Assembly: GCF_019236475.1 (NCBI RefSeq)
Contig: NZ_JAFAIX010000009.1
Span: 434,001-498,000 of the forward strand
Reading direction: 5' to 3'
Length of the DNA stretch: 64,000 nucleotides
Source of the DNA: Chitinophaga sp.
GTDB lineage: Bacteria; Bacteroidota; Bacteroidia; Chitinophagales; Chitinophagaceae
Every line of letters starts with the position of its first letter. The first letter of the stretch is position 1. The notes under the pieces were generated by a model. The model was given only the letters and a program-made list of their open reading frames with translations, had not been told where the DNA came from and ran no database searches. The position numbers and the translations under genes are program-made. Shown here in pieces: positions 34,699 to 42,664 of the stretch.

Positions 34699-35592
34699 TT
34701 ATTTTGCAGCCCCTGTTTGTTCATATTGGATTTTACCATATTTACCTGCATAGAAATCAGCGTAAGCGGTGGCAATTTCCTGTTGGGTATTCATGACAAA
34801 TGGTCCCTGGGCGAAAATAGGTTCAGTATAAGTAGCTCCACCGAATATGATAATATCTGCTGTCTCAGCGGAGGAATTATGGATGGCGATGGTGCCCTGT
34901 GCTCGATCAAATAACAGCAAAGATCCTTTCGTGTAGGGTACATCGTTGATAATGGCCTCGTTGGTAGGCAAGAATGCGGCATATTCCAGGCTTTCTTCTC
35001 CATTGAGCTGAAATGCATCACCTGCTTCTAGGTGAACATGGTAGATAAGTTGACGCGTGTAAGCCGGGATTTTTGATGTCATGCCTTCATATTCCCCTGC
35101 CACTACCTTTATCCAGCCTGTATTTCCCTCTAATTGCCTTACAGGTATGTCTGCTGCCTGTAGCGGAAGGTAATCGGGATTCTCTGCCTTATTTTTTGCT
35201 GGCAGGTTTACCCAGAACTGAAATCCATGTGTTAGTCGGTTACTAGTATGAGGGTCAGGATTCATGGCTTCATCATGAATAATACCATTACCTGCTTTCA
35301 TCCACTGTGCACCGCCGGAATATACTTTTTCATGGTGACCATTACTATCAAAATGATCTGCTTCTCCATTCAGTACATAGGTTAATGTAGCAATCCCTCG
35401 ATGTGGGTGCGCGCCGCTTCCATTCACGAATTTCTTGGGTTCTCCTTCTGGGTGCAGAACTGGCGGTACATAATCCAGGAAAACAAATGGTCCGACGGTA
35501 TGGCTATAATGATTCGGCAGTATGCGGAAAATTTTATATTCTCCCACATCCGCTCTGCGTCCTTGGGACGTGAAAATGACTTGCTTTTTCAT
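34699..35592 (-). CDS. Pirin family protein
   Basis: Bicupin of 297 residues. The N-terminal cupin holds the metal site in AHPHRGIATLTYVLNGEADHFDSNGHHE (three His and a Glu, as in human pirin and E. coli YhhW), followed by GAQWMKAGNGIIHDE. The C-terminal cupin (about 175-290) contains the pirin C-domain. Some members have quercetin 2,3-dioxygenase activity; the physiological role is not settled. It starts 29 nt after the stop of the isochorismatase-like gene and is probably co-transcribed with it. Confidence 0.93.
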   Translation of the reverse strand: MKKQVIFTSQGRRADVGEYKIFRILPNHYSHTVGPFVFLDYVPPVLHPEGEPKKFVNGSGAHPHRGIATLTYVLNGEADHFDSNGHHEKVYSGGAQWMKAGNGIIHDEAMNPDPHTSNRLTHGFQFWVNLPAKNKAENPDYLPLQAADIPVRQLEGNTGWIKVVAGEYEGMTSKIPAYTRQLIYHVHLEAGDAFQLNGEESLEYAAFLPTNEAIINDVPYTKGSLLLFDRAQGTIAIHNSSAETADIIIFGGATYTEPIFAQGPFVMNTQQEIATAYADFYAGKYGKIQYEQTGAAK

Positions 35593-35621
35593 AATAGTTG
35601 CTTTTGAAAATGAGTGATGGA

Positions 35622-36284
35622 TCAGATTTTAGTAGTCCAACTGGTGGTGGTTTCGGCTTCCTCTTTCGCCCAGTTAGGTAAAGGGAACCCTTTACGTTTG
35701 TAGACGTCCACTAGGTAGGTGGGGAAAATCTCGCGGGCGAAGTTGGCTTCCGGAGCGGACCAGTCGCGGAACCACTCTGTAATCATGGCGACGGTATTAT
35801 TGGGTACTGCACCTGCTTGTATGAGTCGCATTACCGCCATATCATGTTCATCTTTGGATCTGTCGCCAACTGCATCTTCAATAAACATTACTTCATAACC
35901 CTCTGCCAATGCTGCAACAGCAGGGTAGGTCAAACAAACGGAGGTAACTATTCCTCCCATGACCAGTTTTTTACGGCCTGTTGCTTTTACTGCTTTTACA
36001 AAATCCTCATCTTCCCAGGCATTCATGGTATTCCGATCGATTTCTTCAATTCCTGGTAGGGCTGCTTTTAAAGCAGGAATAGTAGGTTTTTCTATTCCCA
36101 TTTTTACCGCCACTGTACTTAATACGACCGGCATATTCAGTTTGGTGGCCATTTGGGCCAATGCTACGGCATTGAGTTCAATCAATTTCAGGTCTCTTTC
36201 ATGGATATTATCCATTACCTCTGGTTGGTAGTCGATCAGGATAAGTGTGCAGTCTTCTGCGCGCCAAATTGGATTTGATTTCAT
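35622..36284 (-). CDS. Isochorismatase-like cysteine hydrolase
   Basis: Hydrolase of 220 residues with the isochorismatase fold. The catalytic triad can be traced: Asp in LILIDYQPEVM (near 18), Lys in the KKLVMGGIVTS strand and the nucleophile Cys in VTSVCLTYPAV (near 118), preceded by the cis-peptide GGI. Relatives in operons with pirin and Crp regulators are often annotated as ycaC-like hydrolases of unknown substrate. A TTGAT-N4-ATCAA site lies about 145 bp upstream of the start. Confidence 0.88.
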   Translation of the reverse strand: MKSNPIWRAEDCTLILIDYQPEVMDNIHERDLKLIELNAVALAQMATKLNMPVVLSTVAVKMGIEKPTIPALKAALPGIEEIDRNTMNAWEDEDFVKAVKATGRKKLVMGGIVTSVCLTYPAVAALAEGYEVMFIEDAVGDRSKDEHDMAVMRLIQAGAVPNNTVAMITEWFRDWSAPEANFAREIFPTYLVDVYKRKGFPLPNWAKEEAETTTSWTTKI

Positions 36285-36423
36285 ATTTAATCTTTTTAAA
36301 TGATGAATGGGTTTGTTGTTTTTTTCTGAGGAGATATGCAGCTAGCGTGTCTGTTGTCTCCCTAAAAACAATACAAATTTGGCGAGAAGACGCGGGTTAA
36401 AGCGATGACAATTGATACAAAAG

Positions 36424-36445
36424 AACGTTGATATAGATCAACGTT
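36424..36445. promoter_or_regulatory. FNR-box-like palindrome / possible terminator
   Basis: AACGTTGAT at 36424-36432 and ATCAACGTT at 36437-36445 form a perfect 9-bp inverted repeat with a 4-nt loop. The core (36428-36441) is exactly TTGAT-N4-ATCAA, the FNR consensus. It lies 20 nt after the stop of a Crp/Fnr-family gene and upstream of the isochorismatase-pirin genes. It could be an operator, a terminator (the minus-strand sequence continues CTTTTG), or both. Confidence 0.55.
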
Positions 36446-36465
36446 TTCAAAGAGGGGGGATTCAT

Positions 36466-37044
36466 TTATTTTTTCCTGGAAGACCGTACGCGACTCAGCG
36501 TTTCCTTGGTAATACCGAGGTAAGAGGCGATGATATGTTGTGGAAATCGTTGTAAAAATTCCGGATAAGCTTGGGCCAGTGCTTCATAGCGCTGTTCGGC
36601 GGACATACTAATAGCGGCATTTATTCTTTTCGTATAGGCGAAGGAGTGTTTTTCATCCAACTTACGCATGAGCTCATGCATGGCAGGAATCTGGTCTAAT
36701 GTGATGGTATCTGCTTTGGTAATGGTCAGCAGCTCTGTATCTTCCCATGCATCAATATTGTAAATGGAAGGGGTGAGCATCACAAAACTCTCCCGATCAC
36801 CCGCCCACCAGTCCTCGATTTGAAGGCGAACAATATGTTCATTTCCCTTTTCATCCACACTATATTGCCGCAGTGCGCCTTTCACAATAAATCCCATGTA
36901 CTTGCAAACTTCGCCCTCCTGTAAGAAATACTGGCGCTTGCGCAATTTGCGCGGCACAAATACCTGCTTGATCAATTCAATGTCACTGTCTCGAAGCGGC
37001 GTGGTGGAATAGGTATTGATATATTTGATAAAGGAATCGTACAT
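36466..37044 (-). CDS. Crp/Fnr-family transcriptional regulator
   Basis: Regulator of 192 residues. The cyclic-nucleotide-type beta-roll (about 30-115) lacks the phosphate-binding Arg-Ser signature of true cAMP binders and has no N-terminal cysteine cluster, so it is not an oxygen-sensing Fnr. The C-terminal part is a short helix-turn-helix (IIASYLGITKETLSRVR) whose recognition helix keeps the E-x-x-S-R pattern used by Fnr to read TTGA half sites. It is likely to control the isochorismatase and pirin genes just downstream. A paralogue is at 37640-38227. Confidence 0.9.
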   Translation of the reverse strand: MYDSFIKYINTYSTTPLRDSDIELIKQVFVPRKLRKRQYFLQEGEVCKYMGFIVKGALRQYSVDEKGNEHIVRLQIEDWWAGDRESFVMLTPSIYNIDAWEDTELLTITKADTITLDQIPAMHELMRKLDEKHSFAYTKRINAAISMSAEQRYEALAQAYPEFLQRFPQHIIASYLGITKETLSRVRSSRKK

Positions 37045-37229
37045 GTTTACTGTTTAAAGTGCTACCGTGTTTTTAAAGATATAAAAATAAAATTTGTCTG
37101 TCAACTCAGATCCTTCGTTAAAACCTTATTTTGCAAATAAGGCTGATCGCCAACAAAGGCTCGTATGAAAAAATTACAAAAGGAATAAAACCCGGCCGTT
37201 ATATCATTTACTCCAAAGATTATCCAATT

Positions 37230-37457
37230 ATGAGAACAATAACATTAACGATCCCTGATAAAATAGACCTCGAACCACGGGAAATTAAGCGATTTCTCGC
37301 TGCAAAACTATATGAATCTGGTAAGCTCTCTTTGGGCCATGCTGCCGAGTTAGCTGGATTGTCGAAAGTCACTTTTACAGAAATACTGGCTGACTATTCG
37401 GTTTCATTAATTAATTATCCAGTTGCAGATATTTTAAAGGATGTTTCAAATATTTAA
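37230..37457 (+). CDS. UPF0175 family antitoxin-like protein
   Basis: Small protein of 75 residues. It matches UPF0175: TITLTIPDKIDLEPREIKRFLAAKLYESGKLSLGHAAELAGLSKVTFTEIL, a helix-turn-helix-like core seen in antitoxins paired with PIN-domain (DUF3368) toxins. I chose the ATG at 37230; the frame extends back to a TTG at 37131, next to a 19-nt hairpin (37124-37142). No PIN-domain toxin follows; the next 180 bp hold only a decayed permease fragment. It is thus an orphan. Confidence 0.8.
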   Translation: MRTITLTIPDKIDLEPREIKRFLAAKLYESGKLSLGHAAELAGLSKVTFTEILADYSVSLINYPVADILKDVSNI

Positions 37458-37487
37458 GCAGATTTATGTTATATACCAGCTCAAACC

Positions 37488-37625
37488 TTATTCTGCCTTC
37501 AAACTCTTCACTGGATTTGTCATAGCGGCTTTGATTGCCTGAGAACTCACTGTCTGCAAGGCTCAATGCCGCCAATACGTCTGCTGTAACGAAGATCCAT
37601 ACATCATATGGTTGTACGCTGGCGG
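37488..37625 (-). pseudogene. C-terminal remnant of an FtsX/MacB-type ABC permease
   Basis: The minus strand reads SSQAIKAAMTNPVKSLKAE followed by TAA (37488-37490), the typical last residues of Bacteroidota ABC transporter permeases. Further upstream a second frame reads QPYDVWIFVTADVLAALSL, the preceding membrane helix, so the two parts are joined by a frameshift near 37555. Nothing longer remains: the Crp-type gene begins its 3' end at 37640. It is a relic of a deleted transporter gene. Confidence 0.75.
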
Positions 37626-37639
37626 ACGACTATACGAAA

Positions 37640-38227
37640 TTACCCTTTTACCTGCTGTTGTTGGGCATGTCTAATTCGACTGAGCGTTTCCCTTGATACG
37701 CCCAAATAGGAAGCCACCATGTGCAAGGGCACGCGTCGGAAGATATCTGGATAATTATGGATGAAGTCGTTGTACTTTTCTTCAGAGGAATAACTGATAT
37801 TCATGAGAATGCGCTCATGATGCGCTTTCATATTGATGGCGATCTGTGTTTCGGAAAACTGCCGGAAAGCCGGAATAGTAGCAAATAGTTGCAGCACATC
37901 GTCCCTAGTCCAGAGGATCACTTCTGTAGGCTCTACGGCCTCAATATTGTATCGGCTAGGGGTTTGATTGTGGAAGCATTCCGGATCGATAGCCCAGCTA
38001 TTTTCCGGGGAGAAACGCATGATAAATTCCGTACCGTCGTCTTTCCGGAGATAGGTTTTCAGTAATCCTTTGGCTACAAAAGTTTTATACTTGCAGAGAT
38101 CTCCTTCCTGCATAAGATATTGTCCTTTCCGTAGTTTCCTAAAAGTGGCCAATTGCCGGATCTGCGTCAGATCTTCTTTATTCAGATCTGCCAAGGGTAA
38201 TATATAGTTTTCAAAGATTTCAAACAT
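37640..38227 (-). CDS. Crp/Fnr-family transcriptional regulator (paralogue)
   Basis: Regulator of 195 residues, similar in length and layout to the one at 36466 (beta-roll with KLRKGQYLMQEGDLCKYKTFVAKG, C-terminal VASYLGVSRETLSRIR). I chose the ATG at 38227 (MFEIFENYIL); a -7 element TAAATTTG at 38260-38267 on the minus strand supports it over the open extension to 38260. It is divergent from the SDR gene at 38416, and paired operator-like repeats lie between them, so autoregulation and control of the SDR gene are likely. Confidence 0.9.
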   Translation of the reverse strand: MFEIFENYILPLADLNKEDLTQIRQLATFRKLRKGQYLMQEGDLCKYKTFVAKGLLKTYLRKDDGTEFIMRFSPENSWAIDPECFHNQTPSRYNIEAVEPTEVILWTRDDVLQLFATIPAFRQFSETQIAINMKAHHERILMNISYSSEEKYNDFIHNYPDIFRRVPLHMVASYLGVSRETLSRIRHAQQQQVKG

Positions 38228-38259
38228 AGCTGCGCATTTTAATGTGGAAGATCTATACA

Positions 38260-38302
38260 CAAATTTAGGTCAAATGACCGCAAAAAAATGTGTCAAATGA
38301 CC
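38260..38302. promoter_or_regulatory. Operator-like repeats between Crp-type and SDR genes
   Basis: TCAAATGACC occurs at 38270-38279 and again at 38293-38302, 23 bp apart (about two helical turns). The first copy is part of GGTCA-AA-TGACC, an inverted repeat. They abut the minus-strand -7 element TAAATTTG at 38260-38267. Placement and symmetry fit binding of a dimeric regulator such as the adjacent Crp-type protein. Confidence 0.6.
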
Positions 38303-38415
38303 TTGGTCCGGGGGCCTATATGATAGCAATTTTGTGGTTATGGAGACAGCCAGTACTCGGGGCGGAATACCTTCACCGCTGGTTGTTGCCGATTTCCCAA
38401 TTAAAAGCTTAACAT

Positions 38416-39309
38416 ATGCGTGTTTTTGTTACTGGCGCTACGGGCTTTGTAGGCTCCGCCATCGTAAAGGAATTGATAACTGCCGGACATCAGGTAGTAG
38501 GACTAGCCCGCAATGCATCCGCTGCGGAGGCGCTCACCCAGGCTGGTGCACAGGTACACAGCGGTGCTATAGACGATCTGGATAGCCTGCGTGCCGGCGT
38601 AGCCGCTGCCGACGCAGTGATTCATACCGCTTTCAAACATGATTTCTCTAAATTCGAAGAAAACTGTGAGGTCGATAGGCAGGCTATTCGGGCTATGGGT
38701 ACCGCTTTGGAAGGTACAGATAAACCTTTCCTGATCACTTCCGGTACAGGCTTACTTTCTTCAGATGAAATGGCTGTAGAATCCCAAGGACCTTCTGTTT
38801 TCGGGAGATCATTCCCCCGCGTAGCCACAGAAGAAGCTGCTATGGCCTTACAGGAAAGAGGCATAAAGGCTTCCTTGGTGCGACTTCCTCCTTCCGTCCA
38901 TGGTAGCGGGGATCATGGGTTTGTACCTCATTTGATCAATTTGGCACGTGAAAAGGGCGTCGCTGCGTATATTGGTGAGGGTGATAACCGTTGGCCAGCG
39001 GTACATCGCCTGGATGCAGGGCGACTCTACCGTTTGATCCTGGAAAGTGGCGCTACGGAGCCGCGCTACCATGCTGTAGCAGAAGAGGGAGTGCCATTTC
39101 GCGATATTGCAACGGTGATAGGCCGTAGGCTGGAAGTGCCGGTGGTAGGAAAATCTACAGCGGAAGCATCCCAACATTTTGAATGGTTTATTCATTTTGC
39201 AACGATGCATAATCCATCATCGAGTAGGCGTACCCGTGAGTTGCTGGGTTGGAAACCACAACAGCCGGAGCTGCTGGCGGATGTAGATAGCTCGGCTTAT
39301 TTTATGTAA
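38416..39309 (+). CDS. NAD-dependent epimerase/SDR-family oxidoreductase
   Basis: Extended/atypical short-chain dehydrogenase of 297 residues. The N-terminal Rossmann motif is RVFVTGATGFVGSAIVKELI, with the usual acidic or small residue choice that cannot settle NAD versus NADP. DAVIHTAF follows as expected. The family YxxxK is not clearly seen; the region reads FGRSFPRVATEEAA, so catalysis may differ from classical SDRs. Relatives are called SDR family oxidoreductase or NAD-dependent epimerase. It is controlled from the divergent region with the Crp-type regulator. Confidence 0.88.
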   Translation: MRVFVTGATGFVGSAIVKELITAGHQVVGLARNASAAEALTQAGAQVHSGAIDDLDSLRAGVAAADAVIHTAFKHDFSKFEENCEVDRQAIRAMGTALEGTDKPFLITSGTGLLSSDEMAVESQGPSVFGRSFPRVATEEAAMALQERGIKASLVRLPPSVHGSGDHGFVPHLINLAREKGVAAYIGEGDNRWPAVHRLDAGRLYRLILESGATEPRYHAVAEEGVPFRDIATVIGRRLEVPVVGKSTAEASQHFEWFIHFATMHNPSSSRRTRELLGWKPQQPELLADVDSSAYFM

Positions 39310-39322
39310 TGGAAAGAAACGA

Positions 39323-39348
39323 AGAAGCCATCCGTATGGATGGCTTCT
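39323..39348. terminator. Hairpin terminator between SDR and YqgE genes
   Basis: AGAAGCCATCC (39323-39333) pairs perfectly with 39338-39348 around a GTAT loop. The hairpin touches the stop codon of the convergent YqgE gene. Confidence 0.8.
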
Positions 39349-39786
39349 CTATTCGAATATATTTCCGGTAGTGATGGTCCAACCGCCGTCTTGGATTTCT
39401 GCTTCCAGTTGCTGATCATCCCAACCGCAGTAGCCGATAAAAATACGTATATCCTTTTCCGTTATCACGCCGGTGTTAATCAGTATCATGGCGGTTTCGA
39501 AGTCGCCGCCGAGGTAGATATTGCCGGTTACATGATCCCCTTCGGAGATGAGATCAGGGCGTTGATGAATGAAGTAGAGGTGTTCCTGGTCTACTGGGCC
39601 TCCTTCATAAATAGGGAAGGGGATACTATTACTGAATTCCGCTAGTTCATTGATATTCCTGGGGAATCGTTTGTTGACAATAAAACCCAAGGCCCCCTTT
39701 TCATTGTATTCGGTGATGAAAAGGAGCGCATTGTCAAAAATACTGTCATCCAGTTGAGTGCTGCGCAAAAAAATACCGGCGTTCAT
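39349..39786 (-). CDS. YqgE/AlgH family protein
   Basis: Protein of 145 residues of the UPF0301 (YqgE/AlgH) family, normally about 185. The conserved DSIFDNALLFITEYNEKGALGFIVNKRF opening and the YEGGPVDQEHLYFIHQRPDL and FIGYCGWDDQQLEAEI blocks are all present. It appears shorter in the last third, where DGGWTITTGN leads straight to the stop. It is an abundant conserved protein of uncertain role. The short length is probably natural in this lineage but is worth noting. Confidence 0.9.
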   Translation of the reverse strand: MNAGIFLRSTQLDDSIFDNALLFITEYNEKGALGFIVNKRFPRNINELAEFSNSIPFPIYEGGPVDQEHLYFIHQRPDLISEGDHVTGNIYLGGDFETAMILINTGVITEKDIRIFIGYCGWDDQQLEAEIQDGGWTITTGNIFE

Positions 39787-39840
39787 ACGCCGGTAAAATT
39801 ATGACAATCAGCGGAGCTGTTGAAATATTATTATAGCCAA

Positions 39841-40815
39841 CTATGCCGGGATTACCGCACTGCTTGCAGTTTTGCCCGTTTTGGTGGTGCTTTTGGTCAG
39901 TGCTAATACATTCGTCAGCAGTTCCTGGGCGGCATCGATTTCCTCTTTTTTGATAGAAACGCTTTCGATGTTAAAGCCTACGGGAATTTGCTTAGCCTGC
40001 GCATATTCCAGGATTTCTTCCGCGATATGCGTACAGGTATCCAAGGAAGATTGCAAAATATCTTTGGCGTGCTTGAGGTCATTATACAACCATTTTGGTA
40101 CCTCTATGCCCAGCCATTCCATGAACTGCAGGGTTTTCAGGGAGCCGCAAGGGGCCAGCGTGAAGATAATAGGGGCCAGTTTGTTGCCCGTTTCCCTGGA
40201 ATGATAGTAGTAATCAGACAGCAGGTTCTTCGTATCATGGAGATTATACACGCACTGAGATACAAAGAAACGGCAACCTTGGCTCATCTTATTGAAGATA
40301 CGCAAGTGCTCATCTCCTTTCTTATGATGACGCTCCGGAATGGTAACTCCACCCAGCATGAGGCGAGGATGCTCTTCCTGTCGGAGTTCATAGGCATCGG
40401 CCAAATTAAAATTAGTCGCCGCTACCTGCTGATGGGAAGACGCCCCTACGAAAACAGCATATTCCAGATCCTGATTACGTTGCAGCCAAGCAGAAAAATC
40501 TGCTTTGTTCAGGTTGGCGATACTCTTGTAAATGATTTTCGGGATTGATAGCTCGTCCAGGTAGCTTTTGCCATACTGGTCTGGCGCTATGGTAGGAATA
40601 AAGGAAAATGTTCTTTCTTTCTCTGTACGCAGCGATTCATCTTGTATATCATATAAGATAAGTCCGTCAATGTCCAGGTTTTTAAGCCGTTCCACCTGAT
40701 TAAAGGCAATTGCCGATACTCGCTCCGGTTCCGTAGTGATTTTCGGAGGAGTAAGGCTGTAAAATACCATCCCAGAGTCTCCTGCCAGTAATCTGGCGCT
40801 TAATTTATCGTTCAT
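39841..40815 (-). CDS. MetF-like methylenetetrahydrofolate reductase family protein
   Basis: Protein of 324 residues with the flavin barrel of methylenetetrahydrofolate reductases. Matching blocks include DGLILYDIQDE, LGGVTIPERHHKKGDEHLRI and MSQGCRFFVSQCVYN, which correspond to the folate and FAD binding strands. It is divergent from canonical MetF (NGITPPK-type opening is modified to FYSLTPPKI), and no metH gene is nearby, so the precise substrate is open. An ATG at 40815 fits; no riboswitch is evident upstream. Confidence 0.8.
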   Translation of the reverse strand: MNDKLSARLLAGDSGMVFYSLTPPKITTEPERVSAIAFNQVERLKNLDIDGLILYDIQDESLRTEKERTFSFIPTIAPDQYGKSYLDELSIPKIIYKSIANLNKADFSAWLQRNQDLEYAVFVGASSHQQVAATNFNLADAYELRQEEHPRLMLGGVTIPERHHKKGDEHLRIFNKMSQGCRFFVSQCVYNLHDTKNLLSDYYYHSRETGNKLAPIIFTLAPCGSLKTLQFMEWLGIEVPKWLYNDLKHAKDILQSSLDTCTHIAEEILEYAQAKQIPVGFNIESVSIKKEEIDAAQELLTNVLALTKSTTKTGKTASSAVIPA

Positions 40816-40967
40816 GCTGGTTTTCGCTTAAAAAGTAGAGTTTTGTACTTTTTTTCGATAAAAGTATAGAATATATTACTAGAATGCAAATTTCCTTGCC
40901 ATTTCAGTGGAATAATGTAACGTAGAAGTCCCTATGAAGGTTGTTCGGGAATAGTAGTAAAAGAAAA

Positions 40968-40996
40968 AGTCCTGGAGCCGATGTGGCCACAGGACT
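40968..40996 (-). terminator. Intrinsic terminator of the SMI1/KNR4 gene
   Basis: On the minus strand AGTCCTG pairs with CAGGACT (40990-40996 with 40968-40974); inner TGG/CCA pairs extend the stem. The stem is followed by TTTTTCTTTT. It lies about 30 nt after the stop codon at 41024. Confidence 0.82.
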
Positions 40997-41023
40997 ATAT
41001 TTTAGCTATTTTACAGGGGGATT

Positions 41024-41611
41024 TTACTCCTCTTCCTCCTCCGTAATAAATTCATAATCTTTCTCGATCAGTTGTTGGAGGTATTCGTCGAAGCTGCGGG
41101 CGATTACCTTGTAAGTGTCTGGATCATGGAGGTAACGGATAACCTGTCCGGAAATACCGTCTTCCGCAGGGGTGAAATCGATGTACAGACTGGAGGTACC
41201 GCCATTATTAATACAATCAGAGAAGTGGAGCCATTCGCTCCTCAATACGTTAGGGTCTATGCCTGGTCCCACTAGCTCGTCATCTTCCTCCAGGTCTCCA
41301 TAAATATCCACAATACTGGAATCAAACTTTGGAATGGCGATGATTTGTTCTACGGACTTCAGGTAATAGGGGTATTCAAACACATCGGAGCCCAGGATAG
41401 GTACTTTTACTTTGTGTTCTCCATACCATTGGCTGTAAGTGCCGTTGATTTGGGCAAGTAGTTGCAGCAGGGTGTCCGGGGTTTGTGGGTAGCGCGCTTT
41501 CAGTTGTGCTAGTTGGGCCTCAGAAGCGCCGGTAGCGTAGGATAAGTCCTCGCTGTCTTCCTCAAGGAGGCGTTCTTTCAGTCCTTTTACATACTGTTCA
41601 GCCAAATTCAT
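41024..41611 (-). CDS. SMI1/KNR4 family protein
   Basis: Acidic cytoplasmic protein of 195 residues. The SMI1/KNR4 fold is recognisable from YATGASEAQLAQLKARYPQTPDTLLQLLAQINGTY at the N-terminus, the SSLYIDFTPAEDGISGQVIRYLHDP strand pair and the VIARSFDEYLQQL end. Bacterial members include immunity proteins against contact-dependent toxins. No toxin or secretion gene is adjacent, so an immunity role here is unsupported. The C-terminus is a run of Glu residues. It lies 44 nt downstream of the DUF4268 gene on the same strand. Confidence 0.88.
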   Translation of the reverse strand: MNLAEQYVKGLKERLLEEDSEDLSYATGASEAQLAQLKARYPQTPDTLLQLLAQINGTYSQWYGEHKVKVPILGSDVFEYPYYLKSVEQIIAIPKFDSSIVDIYGDLEEDDELVGPGIDPNVLRSEWLHFSDCINNGGTSSLYIDFTPAEDGISGQVIRYLHDPDTYKVIARSFDEYLQQLIEKDYEFITEEEEE

Positions 41612-41655
41612 AATCGCTATTTTTTATCGGGTTAAATGGTTGTGAAGACATCATT

Positions 41656-42129
41656 TTATCTGCCTGTCAGCAGTGCTTCGAAGCTGTATTTAGCCATGCT
41701 CCAATATTCATCCAGGGCAATAATCCTTGGTTTGAAAAATGAAATAATTTTGGGCCAGTCGTCTGGGCGCATCACATTAACGCCGGAAATTTCTTTGCTG
41801 ATCCGGCAGGCTGTTCTGCCATATTCATCTGTGAATTCCAGTTCCCATTCCCAGTCATCTTCTTCGAGCGAAGCCGCGAGGATACTTCTTTGCTGTTCGA
41901 ATTGCAGATAGAAGTCTTCCTGAAGCACGATATCTTTCTGCAAGATAACAATCGCCACACTTGCGGTATCAAAATCAGCATCCAGTTTGAAACTGATACC
42001 AGGTATGCCTGTTTTATAATTAGACCAGCTAATGATATCGCCATCTGCGGATAGCACTGGTTTCATATATTTTCCGAATGCCGTCCAGAATGATTGCTTT
42101 TGTCGGGAAACTTCCTCTTTTGTATACAT
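41656..42129 (-). CDS. DUF4268-like protein
   Basis: Protein of 157 residues. The sequence RQKQSFWTAFGKYMKPVLSADGDIISWSNYKTGIPGISFKLDAD looks like DUF4268, a fold distantly related to restriction-endonuclease-like domains and often found alone in Bacteroidota. Catalytic residues cannot be placed with confidence. It is followed by the SMI1/KNR4 gene and preceded by a truncated GNAT remnant on the same strand. The family assignment is by eye. Confidence 0.75.
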   Translation of the reverse strand: MYTKEEVSRQKQSFWTAFGKYMKPVLSADGDIISWSNYKTGIPGISFKLDADFDTASVAIVILQKDIVLQEDFYLQFEQQRSILAASLEEDDWEWELEFTDEYGRTACRISKEISGVNVMRPDDWPKIISFFKPRIIALDEYWSMAKYSFEALLTGR

Positions 42130-42139
42130 AGTCCACTTG

Positions 42140-42254
42140 TTACGCCAAGCAAAGGTACTCCGGCCAGGCTGCTATGCAAAATTTTCAAGTGCGAGGGCTG
42201 GCTGTCTGAAATGATATAGTTCCCATACTGTATGCTAATGGGTCGTTTCTTCAT
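42140..42254 (-). pseudogene. Possible N-terminal remnant of a GNAT acetyltransferase
   Basis: The minus strand from an ATG at 42254 reads SIQYGNYIISDSQPSHLKILHSSLAG, which resembles the first strand and helix of a GNAT family (YGxYxISxDxxxLxxxxxHxFLxxxxYW). A frame change then gives FAWRNKWT, similar to the next motif, before sequence runs into the DUF4268 start. The rest of a GNAT fold (acetyl-CoA motif) is absent. The reading is tentative. Confidence 0.4.
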
Positions 42255-42257
42255 TTA

Positions 42258-42304
42258 TTGCTGGATGCTCTTCATCGCTTACTTCGTTTTAGTGCATCCG
42301 GCAA
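42258..42304. other. Imperfect hairpin
   Basis: TTGCTGGATGC (42258-42268) and GCATCCGGCAA (42294-42304) pair over 11 bp with one wobble, around a 25-nt loop. It lies between the small membrane protein gene and the GNAT remnant, and may terminate the former on the minus strand. The rest of 42130-42364 holds nothing else I can support. Confidence 0.5.
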
Positions 42305-42364
42305 TCAGATGATATTAACGATCACGAATAAACTTTGTACCCGCATTTATGGCGAATCGTATTA

Positions 42365-42562
42365 TTACTCCTTCATTTTCTTTACCCACATCGCCACTGC
42401 CCATACCACACAAATACAAAAAAGTATAAACAGTGGAACATAAAAACGACTGAAAAATTCATGAAAATGGGCGCCTACAATGACGTATATACTGGCTATG
42501 CAAAGTTTTAATGGAATGAATTCTGCGTTTGTCCAGGTGGTTTTTCTCTTAAAAAAGTTCAT
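42365..42562 (-). CDS. Small two-helix membrane protein, unknown
   Basis: Protein of 65 residues with two membrane helices (about 17-34, IPLKLCIASIYVIVGAHFH, and 42-60, VPLFILFCICVVWAVAMWV) and basic ends. Sequences of this kind are common as small proteins in Bacteroidota. It has an ATG start and stands apart from neighbours. It could be a chance ORF, but the hydrophobic pattern and charged termini argue for a real gene. Confidence 0.6.
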   Translation of the reverse strand: MNFFKRKTTWTNAEFIPLKLCIASIYVIVGAHFHEFFSRFYVPLFILFCICVVWAVAMWVKKMKE

Positions 42563-42664
42563 AGTTGTAAGGTTTTAGGATGAGCTTTTCAAATGTACGT
42601 ATTTTAGCGTTATAGGGAGACAGCCAGGCCTCCCTGTTTCCGTGGCCTTTCTTATCTTCGTTTC

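Noticed and set aside
39988..40548. 186-codon plus-strand ORF inside the MetF-like gene
   Set aside because: Antisense to conserved folate-reductase motifs; no start signal and no family features.
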